This document shows positions 25,549 to 35,100 of a stretch of DNA of 64,000 nucleotides, piece by piece (positions within the stretch are counted from its first letter, which is position 1; every line of letters starts with the position of its first letter). The translations under genes and the position numbers were made by a program. The stretch is from positions 70,597 through 134,596 of the forward strand of contig CALKHR010000164.1 of NCBI GenBank assembly GCA_937988885.1, read 5' to 3'. This DNA comes from an uncultured Roseiflexaceae bacterium (GTDB taxonomy: Bacteria; Chloroflexota; Chloroflexia; Chloroflexales; Roseiflexaceae). Under the pieces are notes generated by a model that saw only the letters and a program-made list of their open reading frames with translations, was not told the origin of the DNA and did not search any database.

Positions 25549-27065
25549 CCGATCTTCCTCGCTACAAGCTGTACATCGATGGCCAGTGGACCGAAGCCGC
25601 CAATGGCGAGACGCTCGCGGTGAATGAGCCTGCCCTGGGCCAGCCGATGGCCTACGTGGCGCGAGGCACCGCCGCCGATATCGACAAAGCGGTGGCGGCG
25701 GCGCGGGCGGCGTTCGACCATGGGCCGTGGCCGCACACCGCGCCTCACGAGCGCTCGCGCATCCTCCATGCCATCGCCGACGCGCTCGAAGAACGCAGCG
25801 CCGAACTGGCCGAGACCGAATCGCGCAACCTGGGCGTGCCGCTGCGCAAGTCGATGTTCGTGGATGTGCCCTGGGCCATCGAGCACCTACGCGCCTTCGC
25901 CGAACTGGCGCGCCGCTCGCCCTACGAACCGCTGCCCTGGATCGACGTGCCCTCGGTCAGTTGGAATTTCGTGTGGCGCGAGCCGATCGGCGTGTGCGGC
26001 CAGATCGTGCCGTGGAACTACCCGCTGCTGATGGCGGTCTGGAAGATCGCCCCCGCGCTGGCCACCGGCAACACCATCGTGCTAAAGCCGGCCTCGTACA
26101 CGCCGCTGACTGCGCTGATGCTGGCCGAGGCGATCGAATCGACCGGACTGCTGCCGCCCGGCGTGTTCAACTTGGTCACGGGCGCTGGCGGCGAGGTAGG
26201 CGAGGCGCTAGCCTTGCATCCCGGCGTCGATAAAATTGCCTTCACCGGCTCCACCGAGGTGGGGCGGCGCATTATGCAACTGGGCAGCGCGACGATCAAG
26301 CGCGTGACGCTGGAGCTTGGCGGCAAATCGCCGAGCCTGGTGTTGCCCGACGCCGACTTCGACCTGGCGGTGGACGGCGTGCTGTTTGGCGTGTTCTTCA
26401 ACGGCGGGCAAAGCTGCGAGGCTGGGACGCGCTGCTTGGTGCCCACCGATCAGCACGATGCGTTTGTCGAACGGCTGGTGGCTCGCGCCAAGGGCTTGCG
26501 TCTAGGCGACCCGCTGGATCTCGAAACCGACCTCGGCCCACTTGTCTCGCAGCGCCAATTGCAGACGGTGGACGAGTACGTGCAGATCGGCCTGCAGGAG
26601 GGCGCGCAGTTGGCCTGCGGCGGTGCCCGCGCCGATGTGCCTGGCTTCGAGGACGCGCCGTTCTACCAGCCGACCATCTTTGCTCGCGTCGATAACGCCT
26701 CGCGGCTGGCCCAAGAGGAGATCTTCGGCCCAGTGCTGGCCGTCATCCCCTACGAGACCGTCAGCGACGCGATCGATCTGGCGAACGCCAACGCCTACGG
26801 CTTGGGCGCGGCGGTGTGGTCGCGCGATCTGCAGGGCGCTATCGAGGTGGCGAAACGCATCCGCAGCGGCACGGTCTGGATCAACGATCACCACCTGATC
26901 AACCCGCTCGCGCCGTTCGGAGGTTACAAGCAGAGCGGCATCGGGCGCGAGCACGGTGTCCAAGGCCTGCTGGAATACACCCAAACCAAACACATCCACG
27001 TGGACCTGATGCAGAAGCGCGAAGGCCGCCTCTGGTGGGACACGCTGCTGCCTCCCCGAGAGTAA
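25545..27065 (+). CDS. NAD(P)-dependent aldehyde dehydrogenase
   Basis: 506 residues, normal for the ALDH superfamily, which oxidises aldehydes to carboxylates. The Rossmann fold has PWNYPLLMAVWKIAPALATGN and FTGSTEVGRRIM. The general base is in LELGGKSPSLV (Glu near 256) and the nucleophile in FNGGQSCEAGTR (Cys near 290), with EEIFGPVLAVI and PFGGYKQSGIGREHG near the C-terminus. By resemblance it is closest to betaine or aromatic aldehyde dehydrogenases; the substrate is not predictable. The ATG at 25545 overlaps the sulfurtransferase stop by 4 nt and GGGGGAGG lies upstream; a start at 25485 is unlikely. Confidence 0.92.
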   Translation: MTDLPRYKLYIDGQWTEAANGETLAVNEPALGQPMAYVARGTAADIDKAVAAARAAFDHGPWPHTAPHERSRILHAIADALEERSAELAETESRNLGVPLRKSMFVDVPWAIEHLRAFAELARRSPYEPLPWIDVPSVSWNFVWREPIGVCGQIVPWNYPLLMAVWKIAPALATGNTIVLKPASYTPLTALMLAEAIESTGLLPPGVFNLVTGAGGEVGEALALHPGVDKIAFTGSTEVGRRIMQLGSATIKRVTLELGGKSPSLVLPDADFDLAVDGVLFGVFFNGGQSCEAGTRCLVPTDQHDAFVERLVARAKGLRLGDPLDLETDLGPLVSQRQLQTVDEYVQIGLQEGAQLACGGARADVPGFEDAPFYQPTIFARVDNASRLAQEEIFGPVLAVIPYETVSDAIDLANANAYGLGAAVWSRDLQGAIEVAKRIRSGTVWINDHHLINPLAPFGGYKQSGIGREHGVQGLLEYTQTKHIHVDLMQKREGRLWWDTLLPPRE

Positions 27066-27191
27066 CTGGACATAACATTTGTCAACGCAAGCGCGGGTCG
27101 TGTGGCTCGCGCTGTGTTGTTTGTGCGCTGCGGGTATGTCCGCCGCTCGTGTTGCGTGGGTTGATTCTGCTGACGCAAGCTGTTGCAACGA

Positions 27192-27208
27192 TTGACAAGA
27201 AATGTCAA
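27192..27208. promoter_or_regulatory. Operator-like inverted repeat upstream of the metzincin gene
   Basis: TTGACA-AGAAA-TGTCAA is a perfect 6-bp inverted repeat. TATAAC (27230-27235) lies downstream, but the spacing does not fit TTGACA as its -35, so a protein-binding site is as likely as a promoter element. Confidence 0.35.
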
Positions 27209-27311
27209 GTTTTGGCCGGAACTTTTTGCTATAACTACCCTACGCCCGATCTTCCACACATTCATCGTATCAGGTATCGGCTAGTTGGCTAGTGCTGCAA
27301 AGGAAAAGCAT

Positions 27312-30300
27312 ATGCAAAAGAGCAGCGTCTATGTTCGACACCAATTGGTAGCCGTGTTGCTCCTCTTGGTCGTGAGTATGCCATTGATGCCAGGGCGATC
27401 TGTTCCCGTTGTGGAGGCTGCGCCCGAGCAAGTGCCGCTCGCGCAGAGCGGCGTGTTGGAGTTTCTCACCAACAACCCTAGCCTCAAACCATGGTTGGCG
27501 GATATGACGGCGTGGACTGTCGGTGGCGGCTTTTTGTATTGGGCGAGTTGCCCAGCGGCGCCGCCCCGAGCTGCCGCTCTCGATGAGACAAGCAGCGATG
27601 AGACGCCGCTTGTCGAGCAGGAGCAAGCGGTCGCGCCGAGTGCCACTGGCTATTTGCGCCGTTGGCCGTTGCGGGGCGGCTCTGTGGTGACGTTATCGAG
27701 CACAGCGGTCTGCACAGGCGATTCGATGGCCGCCGACGCGACCGGGTTGTACTATCACGATGCGAACGCTCGGGCGATTATGTTTCGCTCGGTGAGCGAC
27801 CCGATGCGGGCGCAGAAGGTGGCCGATTCCGCCGCGCCGAACGGGCCGATAGTGCTCGATAACGGCGATACCTTCTGGGGCGATTACCTGTTTTGGCTGG
27901 CGGACGGTACCGTCTACAATGCACGCAAGAGCGATTTTGCCCCGGCTGGCCGTCCGGAGCCTCTGGGTGCTGGCGCATCGAACCTGATTTTGCGGGGCAG
28001 CGAACTGCTCTGGATCGAAAACGGCACGATCCGCTCGATGCTGAAGTACTGTTTGTCGATTGGCGGCGGCAACTGCATCAAGAATCCGCTGTATACCGAT
28101 ACTGGCGGTTCGTTATCATCGTTGATCAATGCCAAGAAGACCGGGCCATTGCTGGGCAGTTGGGTAACGCCGTTCTGGTGGAAGTACGTGAGCGGTGTAT
28201 CGACGTTGCGGGGTGAGGGGTGTCGTAACGAGTTGGGCAATCCCTCGGTCACCTGTTCGCTGACGACGAGCTACACCGCGCCTTCTACATCGAACGGGCG
28301 CTACGAACCGGGCAAACTGGTGACCGATGGCTCGTTTCTGTTCTGGGTGGAAAATTTTGTCGTTTGTAGCGTCTTTTGCTCCCCTAATCAAGAGGGGCGC
28401 TTAATGAAGTGGAATCTGAACCACTTGCTGATCGGTTCGACTCCGTTTGCCACCCCGCAGCCGATCGCCTGCCGGAATTGCGGCGGCTCGTACTCGATCG
28501 CAAACAACTACGAGATCGCGGTTGCGGATGGCTGGGTCTATTTTATGACTTCGGCGGGTTTGGCGCGTATTCGGGCCGATGCGCCGCCGATCTCGTGGGA
28601 TTTGCGGGCGCTGAATATGGAGGTGACGCAGGCGATCCAAAGCCCGAGCAACGATGTGCCTTTGATCGCGAATAAGCCGACCTACGTGCGCTTGTACGGC
28701 GATAAGACCAGCGGGCCGAGCCTGAACGGCGTTGAGGCGCGATTGTATGGCACGACTACGACGGGCGCTGCGCTGCCTGGGTCGCCGCTCACCCCCATCA
28801 ACGGCACACGCAGCTTTACAGACAACAACACCGGTATGCAGCGCGCCAATCCTCAGAGCGGCTGGGTGTTTCTATTACCGGACTCCTGGGTGCAGGCTGG
28901 CTCAATCCAATTGAGCGCGCAGATCGATCCGCAGCGTGTGTGGAACGACCCGAACCGCGCCAATAACTCCATTTCCGCGCGAACGTTCAATTTCGTCCGC
29001 AAAGCGCCGATCTGTATGGTGTTCATCCCGGTGCGCACCGTGCATGGCCCCGCGATGTTCACTCCCGCGCATTGGTTCGCGATCGATATGGTGCGCCGCA
29101 CCGTCGCAACGCCCGATGTGTGGACGTATCGCCAGAACGACGATGTAGCCGAACTGGAGATAAAGTGGGGCGGGCCGTTCAATGCTATTCCTTACCCTGG
29201 CTACGGCCCGTACGAGATGGCCGAGGATGGCAGCAAAGTGATTATCTCGTTGTGGTTGCGTGATCAACTGTCGGATGATCCCGACGAGTGCGACAAAGCC
29301 CGTGCTCGCACGCACTACGTGGGCGTGGTGCACCCGAACGAGAGTGGCGCGAATGGGATGGGTCGCTTGGGCGGAGATCAGTTGTGGTTCCGCCTGCCGC
29401 CCGACGATACATCGCAAGATTGGCGCACGGATCGGGCGGTGACGCTGGCGCACGAACTCGGCCACAACTATGGGCGACGGCACGTCAATTGTCCCGTCGG
29501 CGACCCCGACGATATCGGCGGATACCCGTACCCTACCTGTAGCATCGATTTCGACGATGGCGAGAACCGTCACTACGGCTTTTTGCGCAACACGGTCACT
29601 GGGCAATTCGAGACGGTGCTGCCAACCGCCGCAGGCGATTTGATGTCGTACTCGCACCGTTTAAAAAGCCCGCTCCCCCGTTGGCCGAGCGATTTCACTT
29701 GGAACGGCATGCGCAACGAAATCCCGAACGGCGTGGCGATAGCGGAGGCTGGCCCCGATCTGGCGGCCACGCCGATGGTGGTGCTGAGTGGCTTGATCGG
29801 TACGCTCAAACCCGACCAATCGTCGCTTGATCACGCTTGGGTGTTCCCCGTTGGCGCGGCGAGCCAGGGCATGTTGCGCAAGTGGCAGCGCACCTTCGCG
29901 CCGACCGCCGATGCGAGCTTGGCGGCCTCGCCTGCGGCGGGTGCGTACCACCTACGGCTGTTCGGGCGCGACGGCAAGCAACTCGACGACCGCGCGATCA
30001 CGCTGGACGAAACGACCGATGGCGAAACAACGCGCCCGTTCCTGATCACCTTCCCTACACCGAGCGCGCCGGTCGGGCGGATCGAACTGTTGGACGGTGC
30101 GACCGTGTTGGCGAGCCTCAAGCCCGGCAGTGCTGCGCCGAAGGTCGATCTGCTCAGCCCGAAGGGCGGCACCTTCGACAGTCAATTGACCGTGAGTTGG
30201 CAGGCCAGCGACGCTGATCAGAGTGATCTACTGCTCTACACCATACAGTACAGCCCCGACAACGGCGCGACATGGCGCACCTTGCAGACCAACCTGCCTA

Positions 30301-31562
30301 ACACGACGGGCACAACGGGCATGGTGATAGATCTCAAGAGCTTTGGTGTGTTGCCCGGCAACACTAGCAACGCTCGTGTGCGTGTGTTGGCCAGCGACGG
30401 CTATAACACCACCATCGCCACCTCGCAGCCGTTCACGGTCGTGAACCGCGCGCCGCAGCCGATCATCGTATCGCCCTGGCAGAATCAGCACTTTGCGGCG
30501 GGCGAGGTGATCGTCGTCCAAGGCGAGGCGAACGATCCCGAAGATGGCCCGCTCGGCACCAACGCGCTGACCTGGAAGCTCAACGGTGCCACCGTCGCCA
30601 CAGGCAAGAATGCGGTTCTGCGCGGGCTTGCGCCGGGCACCTACACCCTCTCGCTGACGGCTCGCGACAGCGCCGGGCGCGAGGCCACCACCAGCATCTC
30701 GCTGACCGTGGCCGCGCTCACCGTCCCACAGGGCAGTGCGCCCTCGCTCGACGGCGAGTGCAGCGACAGCGCCTACGCCAGCGCCCGACAGGTGCAACTC
30801 GCGCCCTACGCCGATAATGGACAAGCCAGCGTTCATCTGCTGCGCACCGCAGATGATCTATGGGTCTGTTTCTCGAATATGGCGCGTGCCAGCGGCGGCT
30901 CCTCTATTTCGCAGGCGAGATTACAACTTGATCTCAACTATAGCCGAGAAGCGCAACTGCAGAACGGCGATATCGGCCTAGCGATCGGCGAGGATGGTGT
31001 ATTTACAGTCACCAACGGCACCGCACCGTCCACACTCGCTGGTGTGCTGGGGCTGGTCAGCGCGACCGATACGATGTGGCAGGCCGAACTGAAGATTCCG
31101 GCGGCGGCGTTGGGCGGCTGGAACAAAGTCGTTGGCCTGCGCCTGGAGCAGAGCGCGGTGCGCGCCGCGAGCGACTCGTTCGCTTGGCCGTACAGTTCCG
31201 CGCGCACCAACCCGAGCACCTGGGCCACCACAGCGTTCGCGACACTGCCGCAACTGACGGCGATCTCGCCTGGGGCAGTGCCGCAGGGCGCACCGACCAC
31301 CACCATCACCGTGACGGGCGCGAACTTCGCCACAGGTGCGCGCGTGCGCTGGAACGGCAGTTTGCGGGCCGCCACCGTAGTGAGCAGCACGCAACTGCGC
31401 TTCACCGTCACCTCGGTGGAGTTGATGGTGCCGGGCACGGTTGCGGTCTCTGTGGTTAACCCGGGCTTAGAGGCGGCGAGTTCGAACGCCCTGCCGTTTG
31501 TCATCGCACCTGTCACGCCGCAGAGTAGCACCCGTATCCTGCTGCCGATCACACAGCGCTAA
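27312..31562 (+). CDS. Large secreted metzincin-type metalloprotease
   Basis: 1416 residues with a signal peptide (QLVAVLLLLVVSMPLM, likely cleavage after VVEAAPE). Residues about 50-430 hold repeated W/F-rich strands (GLYYHDANARAIMFRS, DYLFWLADGTVYNARK, FLFWVENFVVCS) like a propeller. An Ig-like segment follows (MEVTQAIQSPSNDVPLIANK). The protease domain has HELGHNYGRRH (His714 onward), the HExxHxxGxxH zinc site, and a candidate Met-turn, GDLMSYSH, about 65 residues later. Downstream come Ig/Fn3-like modules (VDLLSPKGGTFDSQLTVSW, SPDNGATW), a segment beginning SLDGECSDSAYASARQVQL resembling CBM9-type carbohydrate-binding domains, and an IPT/TIG domain (LTAISPGAVPQGAPTTTITV). The protein ends STRILLPITQR, similar to other exported proteins here. 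ATG 27312 follows AAAGGA. It likely digests extracellular polymers or prey proteins; the substrate is unknown. Confidence 0.85.
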   Translation: MQKSSVYVRHQLVAVLLLLVVSMPLMPGRSVPVVEAAPEQVPLAQSGVLEFLTNNPSLKPWLADMTAWTVGGGFLYWASCPAAPPRAAALDETSSDETPLVEQEQAVAPSATGYLRRWPLRGGSVVTLSSTAVCTGDSMAADATGLYYHDANARAIMFRSVSDPMRAQKVADSAAPNGPIVLDNGDTFWGDYLFWLADGTVYNARKSDFAPAGRPEPLGAGASNLILRGSELLWIENGTIRSMLKYCLSIGGGNCIKNPLYTDTGGSLSSLINAKKTGPLLGSWVTPFWWKYVSGVSTLRGEGCRNELGNPSVTCSLTTSYTAPSTSNGRYEPGKLVTDGSFLFWVENFVVCSVFCSPNQEGRLMKWNLNHLLIGSTPFATPQPIACRNCGGSYSIANNYEIAVADGWVYFMTSAGLARIRADAPPISWDLRALNMEVTQAIQSPSNDVPLIANKPTYVRLYGDKTSGPSLNGVEARLYGTTTTGAALPGSPLTPINGTRSFTDNNTGMQRANPQSGWVFLLPDSWVQAGSIQLSAQIDPQRVWNDPNRANNSISARTFNFVRKAPICMVFIPVRTVHGPAMFTPAHWFAIDMVRRTVATPDVWTYRQNDDVAELEIKWGGPFNAIPYPGYGPYEMAEDGSKVIISLWLRDQLSDDPDECDKARARTHYVGVVHPNESGANGMGRLGGDQLWFRLPPDDTSQDWRTDRAVTLAHELGHNYGRRHVNCPVGDPDDIGGYPYPTCSIDFDDGENRHYGFLRNTVTGQFETVLPTAAGDLMSYSHRLKSPLPRWPSDFTWNGMRNEIPNGVAIAEAGPDLAATPMVVLSGLIGTLKPDQSSLDHAWVFPVGAASQGMLRKWQRTFAPTADASLAASPAAGAYHLRLFGRDGKQLDDRAITLDETTDGETTRPFLITFPTPSAPVGRIELLDGATVLASLKPGSAAPKVDLLSPKGGTFDSQLTVSWQASDADQSDLLLYTIQYSPDNGATWRTLQTNLPNTTGTTGMVIDLKSFGVLPGNTSNARVRVLASDGYNTTIATSQPFTVVNRAPQPIIVSPWQNQHFAAGEVIVVQGEANDPEDGPLGTNALTWKLNGATVATGKNAVLRGLAPGTYTLSLTARDSAGREATTSISLTVAALTVPQGSAPSLDGECSDSAYASARQVQLAPYADNGQASVHLLRTADDLWVCFSNMARASGGSSISQARLQLDLNYSREAQLQNGDIGLAIGEDGVFTVTNGTAPSTLAGVLGLVSATDTMWQAELKIPAAALGGWNKVVGLRLEQSAVRAASDSFAWPYSSARTNPSTWATTAFATLPQLTAISPGAVPQGAPTTTITVTGANFATGARVRWNGSLRAATVVSSTQLRFTVTSVELMVPGTVAVSVVNPGLEAASSNALPFVIAPVTPQSSTRILLPITQR

Positions 31563-31638
31563 ACGGAGTTGCAGGAGCGATGCCGATGGGTTATGTGAGC
31601 AACCCCTCGGCATCCGCTGTGAGGAACGCTAAACACAG

Positions 31639-31669
31639 AGAGGCCGGAGCATCAATGGCTCCGGCCTCT
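31639..31669. terminator. Bidirectional terminator hairpin between convergent genes
   Basis: AGAGGCCGGAGC (31639-31650) and GCTCCGGCCTCT (31658-31669) are perfect 12-bp arms around a 7-nt loop, between the metzincin and SH3b genes. No T run is present. Confidence 0.65.
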
Positions 31670-31687
31670 GCGTGGGATTGCAGAACG

Positions 31688-32971
31688 TTACGGGGCGATC
31701 GGCACCAGGCTCGCCACGTCTGGCTCGATCGTCAGCAGCGAGACGTGCATCCAGCCGGTGGCTTCGCCAGCGATGACGCGATACCACACGCCGTCGGAGG
31801 TCTTTTCGAGCAGCACAACCACCTCGCCAGCGTGCGCCTGGCCGAGCGGACGGCCAGTGACGGGGCGCTCGCGGATGTTGCCGCCATTAAAGACCGTCGC
31901 CGTCAGCGCATCTTCGGGCACCGTCGCATCTGGTGTGGCTTCAGGTTGCTCGGCGACTGGCGTGGGAGGTGTTTGACCCTCCACCGGCACTTGGCGGGCC
32001 ACTTCGCCATCGATGCGCAACAGCGTGGCGCTCACCCAGCCAGTGCCCTCGGGCGCAATCACGCGGTACCAATTGCCGTCGGCTGTCTTTTCGAGCAACT
32101 GGACGGTTTGGCCAGCGTGCAACTGCGGGCAGGTGCAGGGGGTGATCACCGGGCGCTCGCGGATGTTGCCGCCATTAAACACAGTAGCCGTTAACTCAGG
32201 TTGAGGAGTTGGGGTTGGCTCCGGGGTGGCCGTTGGTTGGGGCGCCGCAGTAGCCTGCGGAGCAGCGGTGGGTTGTGGTGCCGCTGTTGGCTCCGGTGTC
32301 GAAGCGGCGGCTGCAGTCTGGTAAAATGCACTCGCCAAAGGCGCGGGCACCTCGATCACGGCTGGCTCGGAGACGACAGCGTACTGATCCGTGTTCGCCG
32401 TCAGAATGACTTGATATTCGCGATCTTCCTGCGGGATTGGTGCATCGGCGCGCCGTACCAGTGTAATCCGAACGCGACCGCCGATCACCTGTGCAGACAT
32501 GCTAGCAGGCTCGGCCCAGTCGAAATCCTGATCGCCATCTTTTAGCGTTGCAGTGACCTGCGTATTGCTTGGAAGATCGGTAGTGGCAGTGACAAGAATC
32601 TTATTATCACCGGAGACTCGGCTGTCAGCGATTGTCAGCGTTGGCGGAGGTGCTTCTGGTTCTGCGATATTCGGCTCAGAAGGCTGGAAGGCCAGCACAG
32701 CGATGATAATCGCGACGATCAACACGATCGGCACAAGCGCTAACAATAGTTTCGAGGCGAGCGGAAGATTCTTGAAGCGCTCTAGTGGACCCTGTGGCTC
32801 TTCGTAGGCCTGTGAGGTATAATCAATCGGTTGCCCGAGTTCTGGGGGTGGCAACACATCGTCTGCCCCTGCTCGACGGCGTCGAATCAGTACTGGAATC
32901 GCGATCAGCAATACCAGCACCAGAACAATAATAACAATGATGAGGGGTTGATCCTGAAGTACTTCGGGCAT
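31688..32971 (-). CDS. Membrane-anchored protein with two SH3b domains
   Basis: 427 residues. An N-terminal membrane helix (IIVIIVLVLVLLIAIPVLI, about 11-29) and a second one (LLLALVPIVLIVAIIIAVLAF, about 83-104) flank a short loop. A beta-sandwich-like segment follows (DSRVSGDNKILVTATTDLPS), then a Pro/Thr/Ala-rich linker. Two bacterial SH3 domains end the protein, each starting TATVFNGGNIRERPV and containing AG-x-V-x-LLEKT and WYRVIA, then GW and a final LLxI. SH3b domains usually bind cell-wall peptides or protein ligands, so the C-terminal half is probably outside the membrane. The partner is unknown. The gene is divergent from accD. Confidence 0.8.
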   Translation of the reverse strand: MPEVLQDQPLIIVIIVLVLVLLIAIPVLIRRRRAGADDVLPPPELGQPIDYTSQAYEEPQGPLERFKNLPLASKLLLALVPIVLIVAIIIAVLAFQPSEPNIAEPEAPPPTLTIADSRVSGDNKILVTATTDLPSNTQVTATLKDGDQDFDWAEPASMSAQVIGGRVRITLVRRADAPIPQEDREYQVILTANTDQYAVVSEPAVIEVPAPLASAFYQTAAAASTPEPTAAPQPTAAPQATAAPQPTATPEPTPTPQPELTATVFNGGNIRERPVITPCTCPQLHAGQTVQLLEKTADGNWYRVIAPEGTGWVSATLLRIDGEVARQVPVEGQTPPTPVAEQPEATPDATVPEDALTATVFNGGNIRERPVTGRPLGQAHAGEVVVLLEKTSDGVWYRVIAGEATGWMHVSLLTIEPDVASLVPIAP

Positions 32972-33135
32972 TGCTCAAGGATTCCTTTCCAACTCAGCGG
33001 TTCGCGCTGACGGCCATGGACCTGCCTGCCTATTGGTATCATATGACAATTTTGTCCAATGCGCAAGACTAAACGATTGACGTAATAGCAAAAACAACCC
33101 CGTCTTGCCAAGTGAAAGTGTAAAAAACGGAGTCG

Positions 33136-33144
33136 TGGTATAAT
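33136..33144 (+). promoter_or_regulatory. Extended -10 promoter of accD-accA
   Basis: TGGTATAAT matches an extended -10 (TGn plus TATAAT, 33139-33144), 30 bp before the accD ATG. The -35 is weak. Confidence 0.55.
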
Positions 33145-33173
33145 AGCGCAACCGTACCACTCGCGAGGAGCTA

Positions 33174-34076
33174 ATGAAAGAGTTCTTCCGTCGCACGCCC
33201 AAGCATTTTACGCCAGCCGAACGCGATAATGGCCAACAGATTCCAGATAACATGTGGGCGAAGTGCCCGGCATGTGGTGAGCTGAATTATACCAAGCAGC
33301 TCAACGACAATCTGAAAGTCTGCAGTAAATGTGGCCATCACTTTCAGCTTTCGGCCCGCGAACGCTTGGCCATGCTAGACCCTGATTCCTTTGTGGAAGA
33401 GGACAGTGACCTAGCCCCAGTCGATCCGCTAGGCTTTGTCTCAACCAAAGACGTGTACGCCCAGAAACTCAAAGCATCCCAAGAGCGCACTGGTCTGAAG
33501 GATGCGCTCATCACTGGGCGGGGCACGATCGAGGGCTACCCACTACAGATCGCTGTGTCGGAATTTGCGTTCATCGGTGGCTCGATGGGCAGCGTGTATG
33601 GCGAGCGCCTTGCACGTGCCGCCGAGCGTGCTGCGGAGCGGCGTGTGCCGCTGCTGACGATTACAGCAACCGGTGGCGCGCGTCAGCACGAGGGTGTGCT
33701 CTCGTTGATGCAGATGGCGAAAGCCAATATGGCACTGACACGCTTGGCCGCTGCTGGCCAACCGCATATTGCCCTATTGGTAGATCCTTGCTATGCTGGT
33801 ATTATTGCCTCGTATGCATCGGTCGCAGATATTATTTTGGCAGAACCCGGCGCACGGATTGGCTTCGCTGGTCAGCGGGTGATCGAGCAGACCATTCGCC
33901 AAAAGCTTCCAGCCAATTTCCAGACGGCGGAATTTATGCTCGAGCATGGGATGATCGATAGTGTCGTTCCACGCGGAGAGCTGCGATTGACACTGACACG
34001 CCTTTTACGCCTGTACGCCTCATCGACGCATGAGGCGGAGCCGGCGACAATACCCGCGATGAGCGCTGATGGCTGA
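33174..34076 (+). CDS. accD: Acetyl-CoA carboxylase carboxyltransferase subunit beta
   Basis: 300 residues. The N-terminal zinc ribbon is CPACGELNYTKQL followed by CSKCGHHF (four Cys, about residues 30-54). The crotonase-like carboxyltransferase core has GRGTIEGYPLQIAVSEFAFIGGS-type strands, TATGGARQHEGVLSLMQMAK, GCxxSYAS-like LVDPCYAGIIASYASVAD, and EPGARIGFAGQRVIEQTIRQKLP. With AccA it transfers carboxyl from biotin to acetyl-CoA, making malonyl-CoA for fatty-acid synthesis. The stop overlaps the accA start by 8 nt, so stoichiometric synthesis by translational coupling is likely. accB and accC are not in the window. Confidence 0.97.
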   Translation: MKEFFRRTPKHFTPAERDNGQQIPDNMWAKCPACGELNYTKQLNDNLKVCSKCGHHFQLSARERLAMLDPDSFVEEDSDLAPVDPLGFVSTKDVYAQKLKASQERTGLKDALITGRGTIEGYPLQIAVSEFAFIGGSMGSVYGERLARAAERAAERRVPLLTITATGGARQHEGVLSLMQMAKANMALTRLAAAGQPHIALLVDPCYAGIIASYASVADIILAEPGARIGFAGQRVIEQTIRQKLPANFQTAEFMLEHGMIDSVVPRGELRLTLTRLLRLYASSTHEAEPATIPAMSADG

Positions 34077-35046
34077 AACGAATACGCACACTGAGGAACG
34101 TAAAGAAGAGCGTCGGCGGAGCGAAAGCCGCTGGCCTTTTGGCAGTCGCGCTGCTGCACCCGCCAACGAGCAGCAGGCCGAGGAGCCTATGCCGCCGCCA
34201 GAGTTAACCCCTTGGGACAAAGTCCAACTGGCGCGCCACCCTCGCCGTCCCCATACGCTCGATTATATCCGTACCCTGTGTACCGATTTTATCGAGCTCC
34301 ACGGGGATCGCCGTTACGGCGATGATCCGGCTATGATTGGCGGCTTGGCGCGTTTTCACGATCGCACCGTGTTGGTCATCGGCCACCAGAAGGGCCGCGA
34401 CTCACGGGAGAACGTTCGACATAACTGGGGTATGTCGCGCCCAGAGGGCTACCGCAAGGCGCTGCGTCTGTTCAAGCATGCCGAAAAGTTCGGCTTCCCG
34501 GTCATTACCTTTATCGATACACCGGGTGCCGACCCTGGTGTGCAATCGGAGGAACGGGGGCAGGGCAACGCTATCGCCGAGAACATCCTGGTGATGGCGG
34601 GGCTGCGCGTGCCGATCGTTGCAACGGTGATCGGCGAGGGCGGCAGCGGTGGCGCACTGGCGATCGGTGTGGCCGATCGCTTGCTCATGTTGGAGCATTC
34701 GGTCTATTCGGTCGCCTCGCCCGAGGGCACCGCCGCGATCTTGTGGCGCGACGCCTCGAAGGCGCCAGAGGCCGCCCGTGCGATGCGCATCACGGCCCAA
34801 GACCTGCATCAGATGTCGATCGCCGATGCTGTGATCCCCGAGCCGGAGGGTGGCGCGCATCTCGATGCCCTGGCGACCATCACCGCGTTGGGTGCGGCTA
34901 TTCATCAGCACCTTGAGGAGTTGCTCAAACTCGATATTGATACGCTGCTACAACAGCGCTATGCCAAATATCGGGCGATCGGCGCGTATCAAGAGGGAGT
35001 GACGACACAGATGACCAATATGGTGAATGGCCTCTCTGGCTCGTAG
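34069..35046 (+). CDS. accA: Acetyl-CoA carboxylase carboxyltransferase subunit alpha
   Basis: 325 residues. A charged N-terminal extension (residues 1-45, THTEERKEERRRSESRW) precedes the family start WDKVQLARHPRRPHTLDYI. The core has FIELHGDRRYGDDPAMIGGLA, VIGHQKGRDSRENVRHNWGM, FIDTPGADPGVQSEERGQ, IGEGGSGGALAIGVAD and YSVASPEGTAAILWRDASKAPEAA. It partners AccD in the alpha2-beta2 carboxyltransferase. The ATG lies inside the end of accD. A terminator follows. Confidence 0.97.
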   Translation: MAETNTHTEERKEERRRSESRWPFGSRAAAPANEQQAEEPMPPPELTPWDKVQLARHPRRPHTLDYIRTLCTDFIELHGDRRYGDDPAMIGGLARFHDRTVLVIGHQKGRDSRENVRHNWGMSRPEGYRKALRLFKHAEKFGFPVITFIDTPGADPGVQSEERGQGNAIAENILVMAGLRVPIVATVIGEGGSGGALAIGVADRLLMLEHSVYSVASPEGTAAILWRDASKAPEAARAMRITAQDLHQMSIADAVIPEPEGGAHLDALATITALGAAIHQHLEELLKLDIDTLLQQRYAKYRAIGAYQEGVTTQMTNMVNGLSGS

Positions 35047-35069
35047 CTTTCTTTACAATCGTATCCGCA

Positions 35070-35100
35070 AGGCCGGTCGTGAACACGACCGGCTTTGTTG
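35070..35100 (+). terminator. Terminator after accA
   Basis: GGCCGGTCGT (35071-35080) pairs with ACGACCGGC around a short GAAC loop; the tail is TTTGTTGTTT. Confidence 0.75.
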
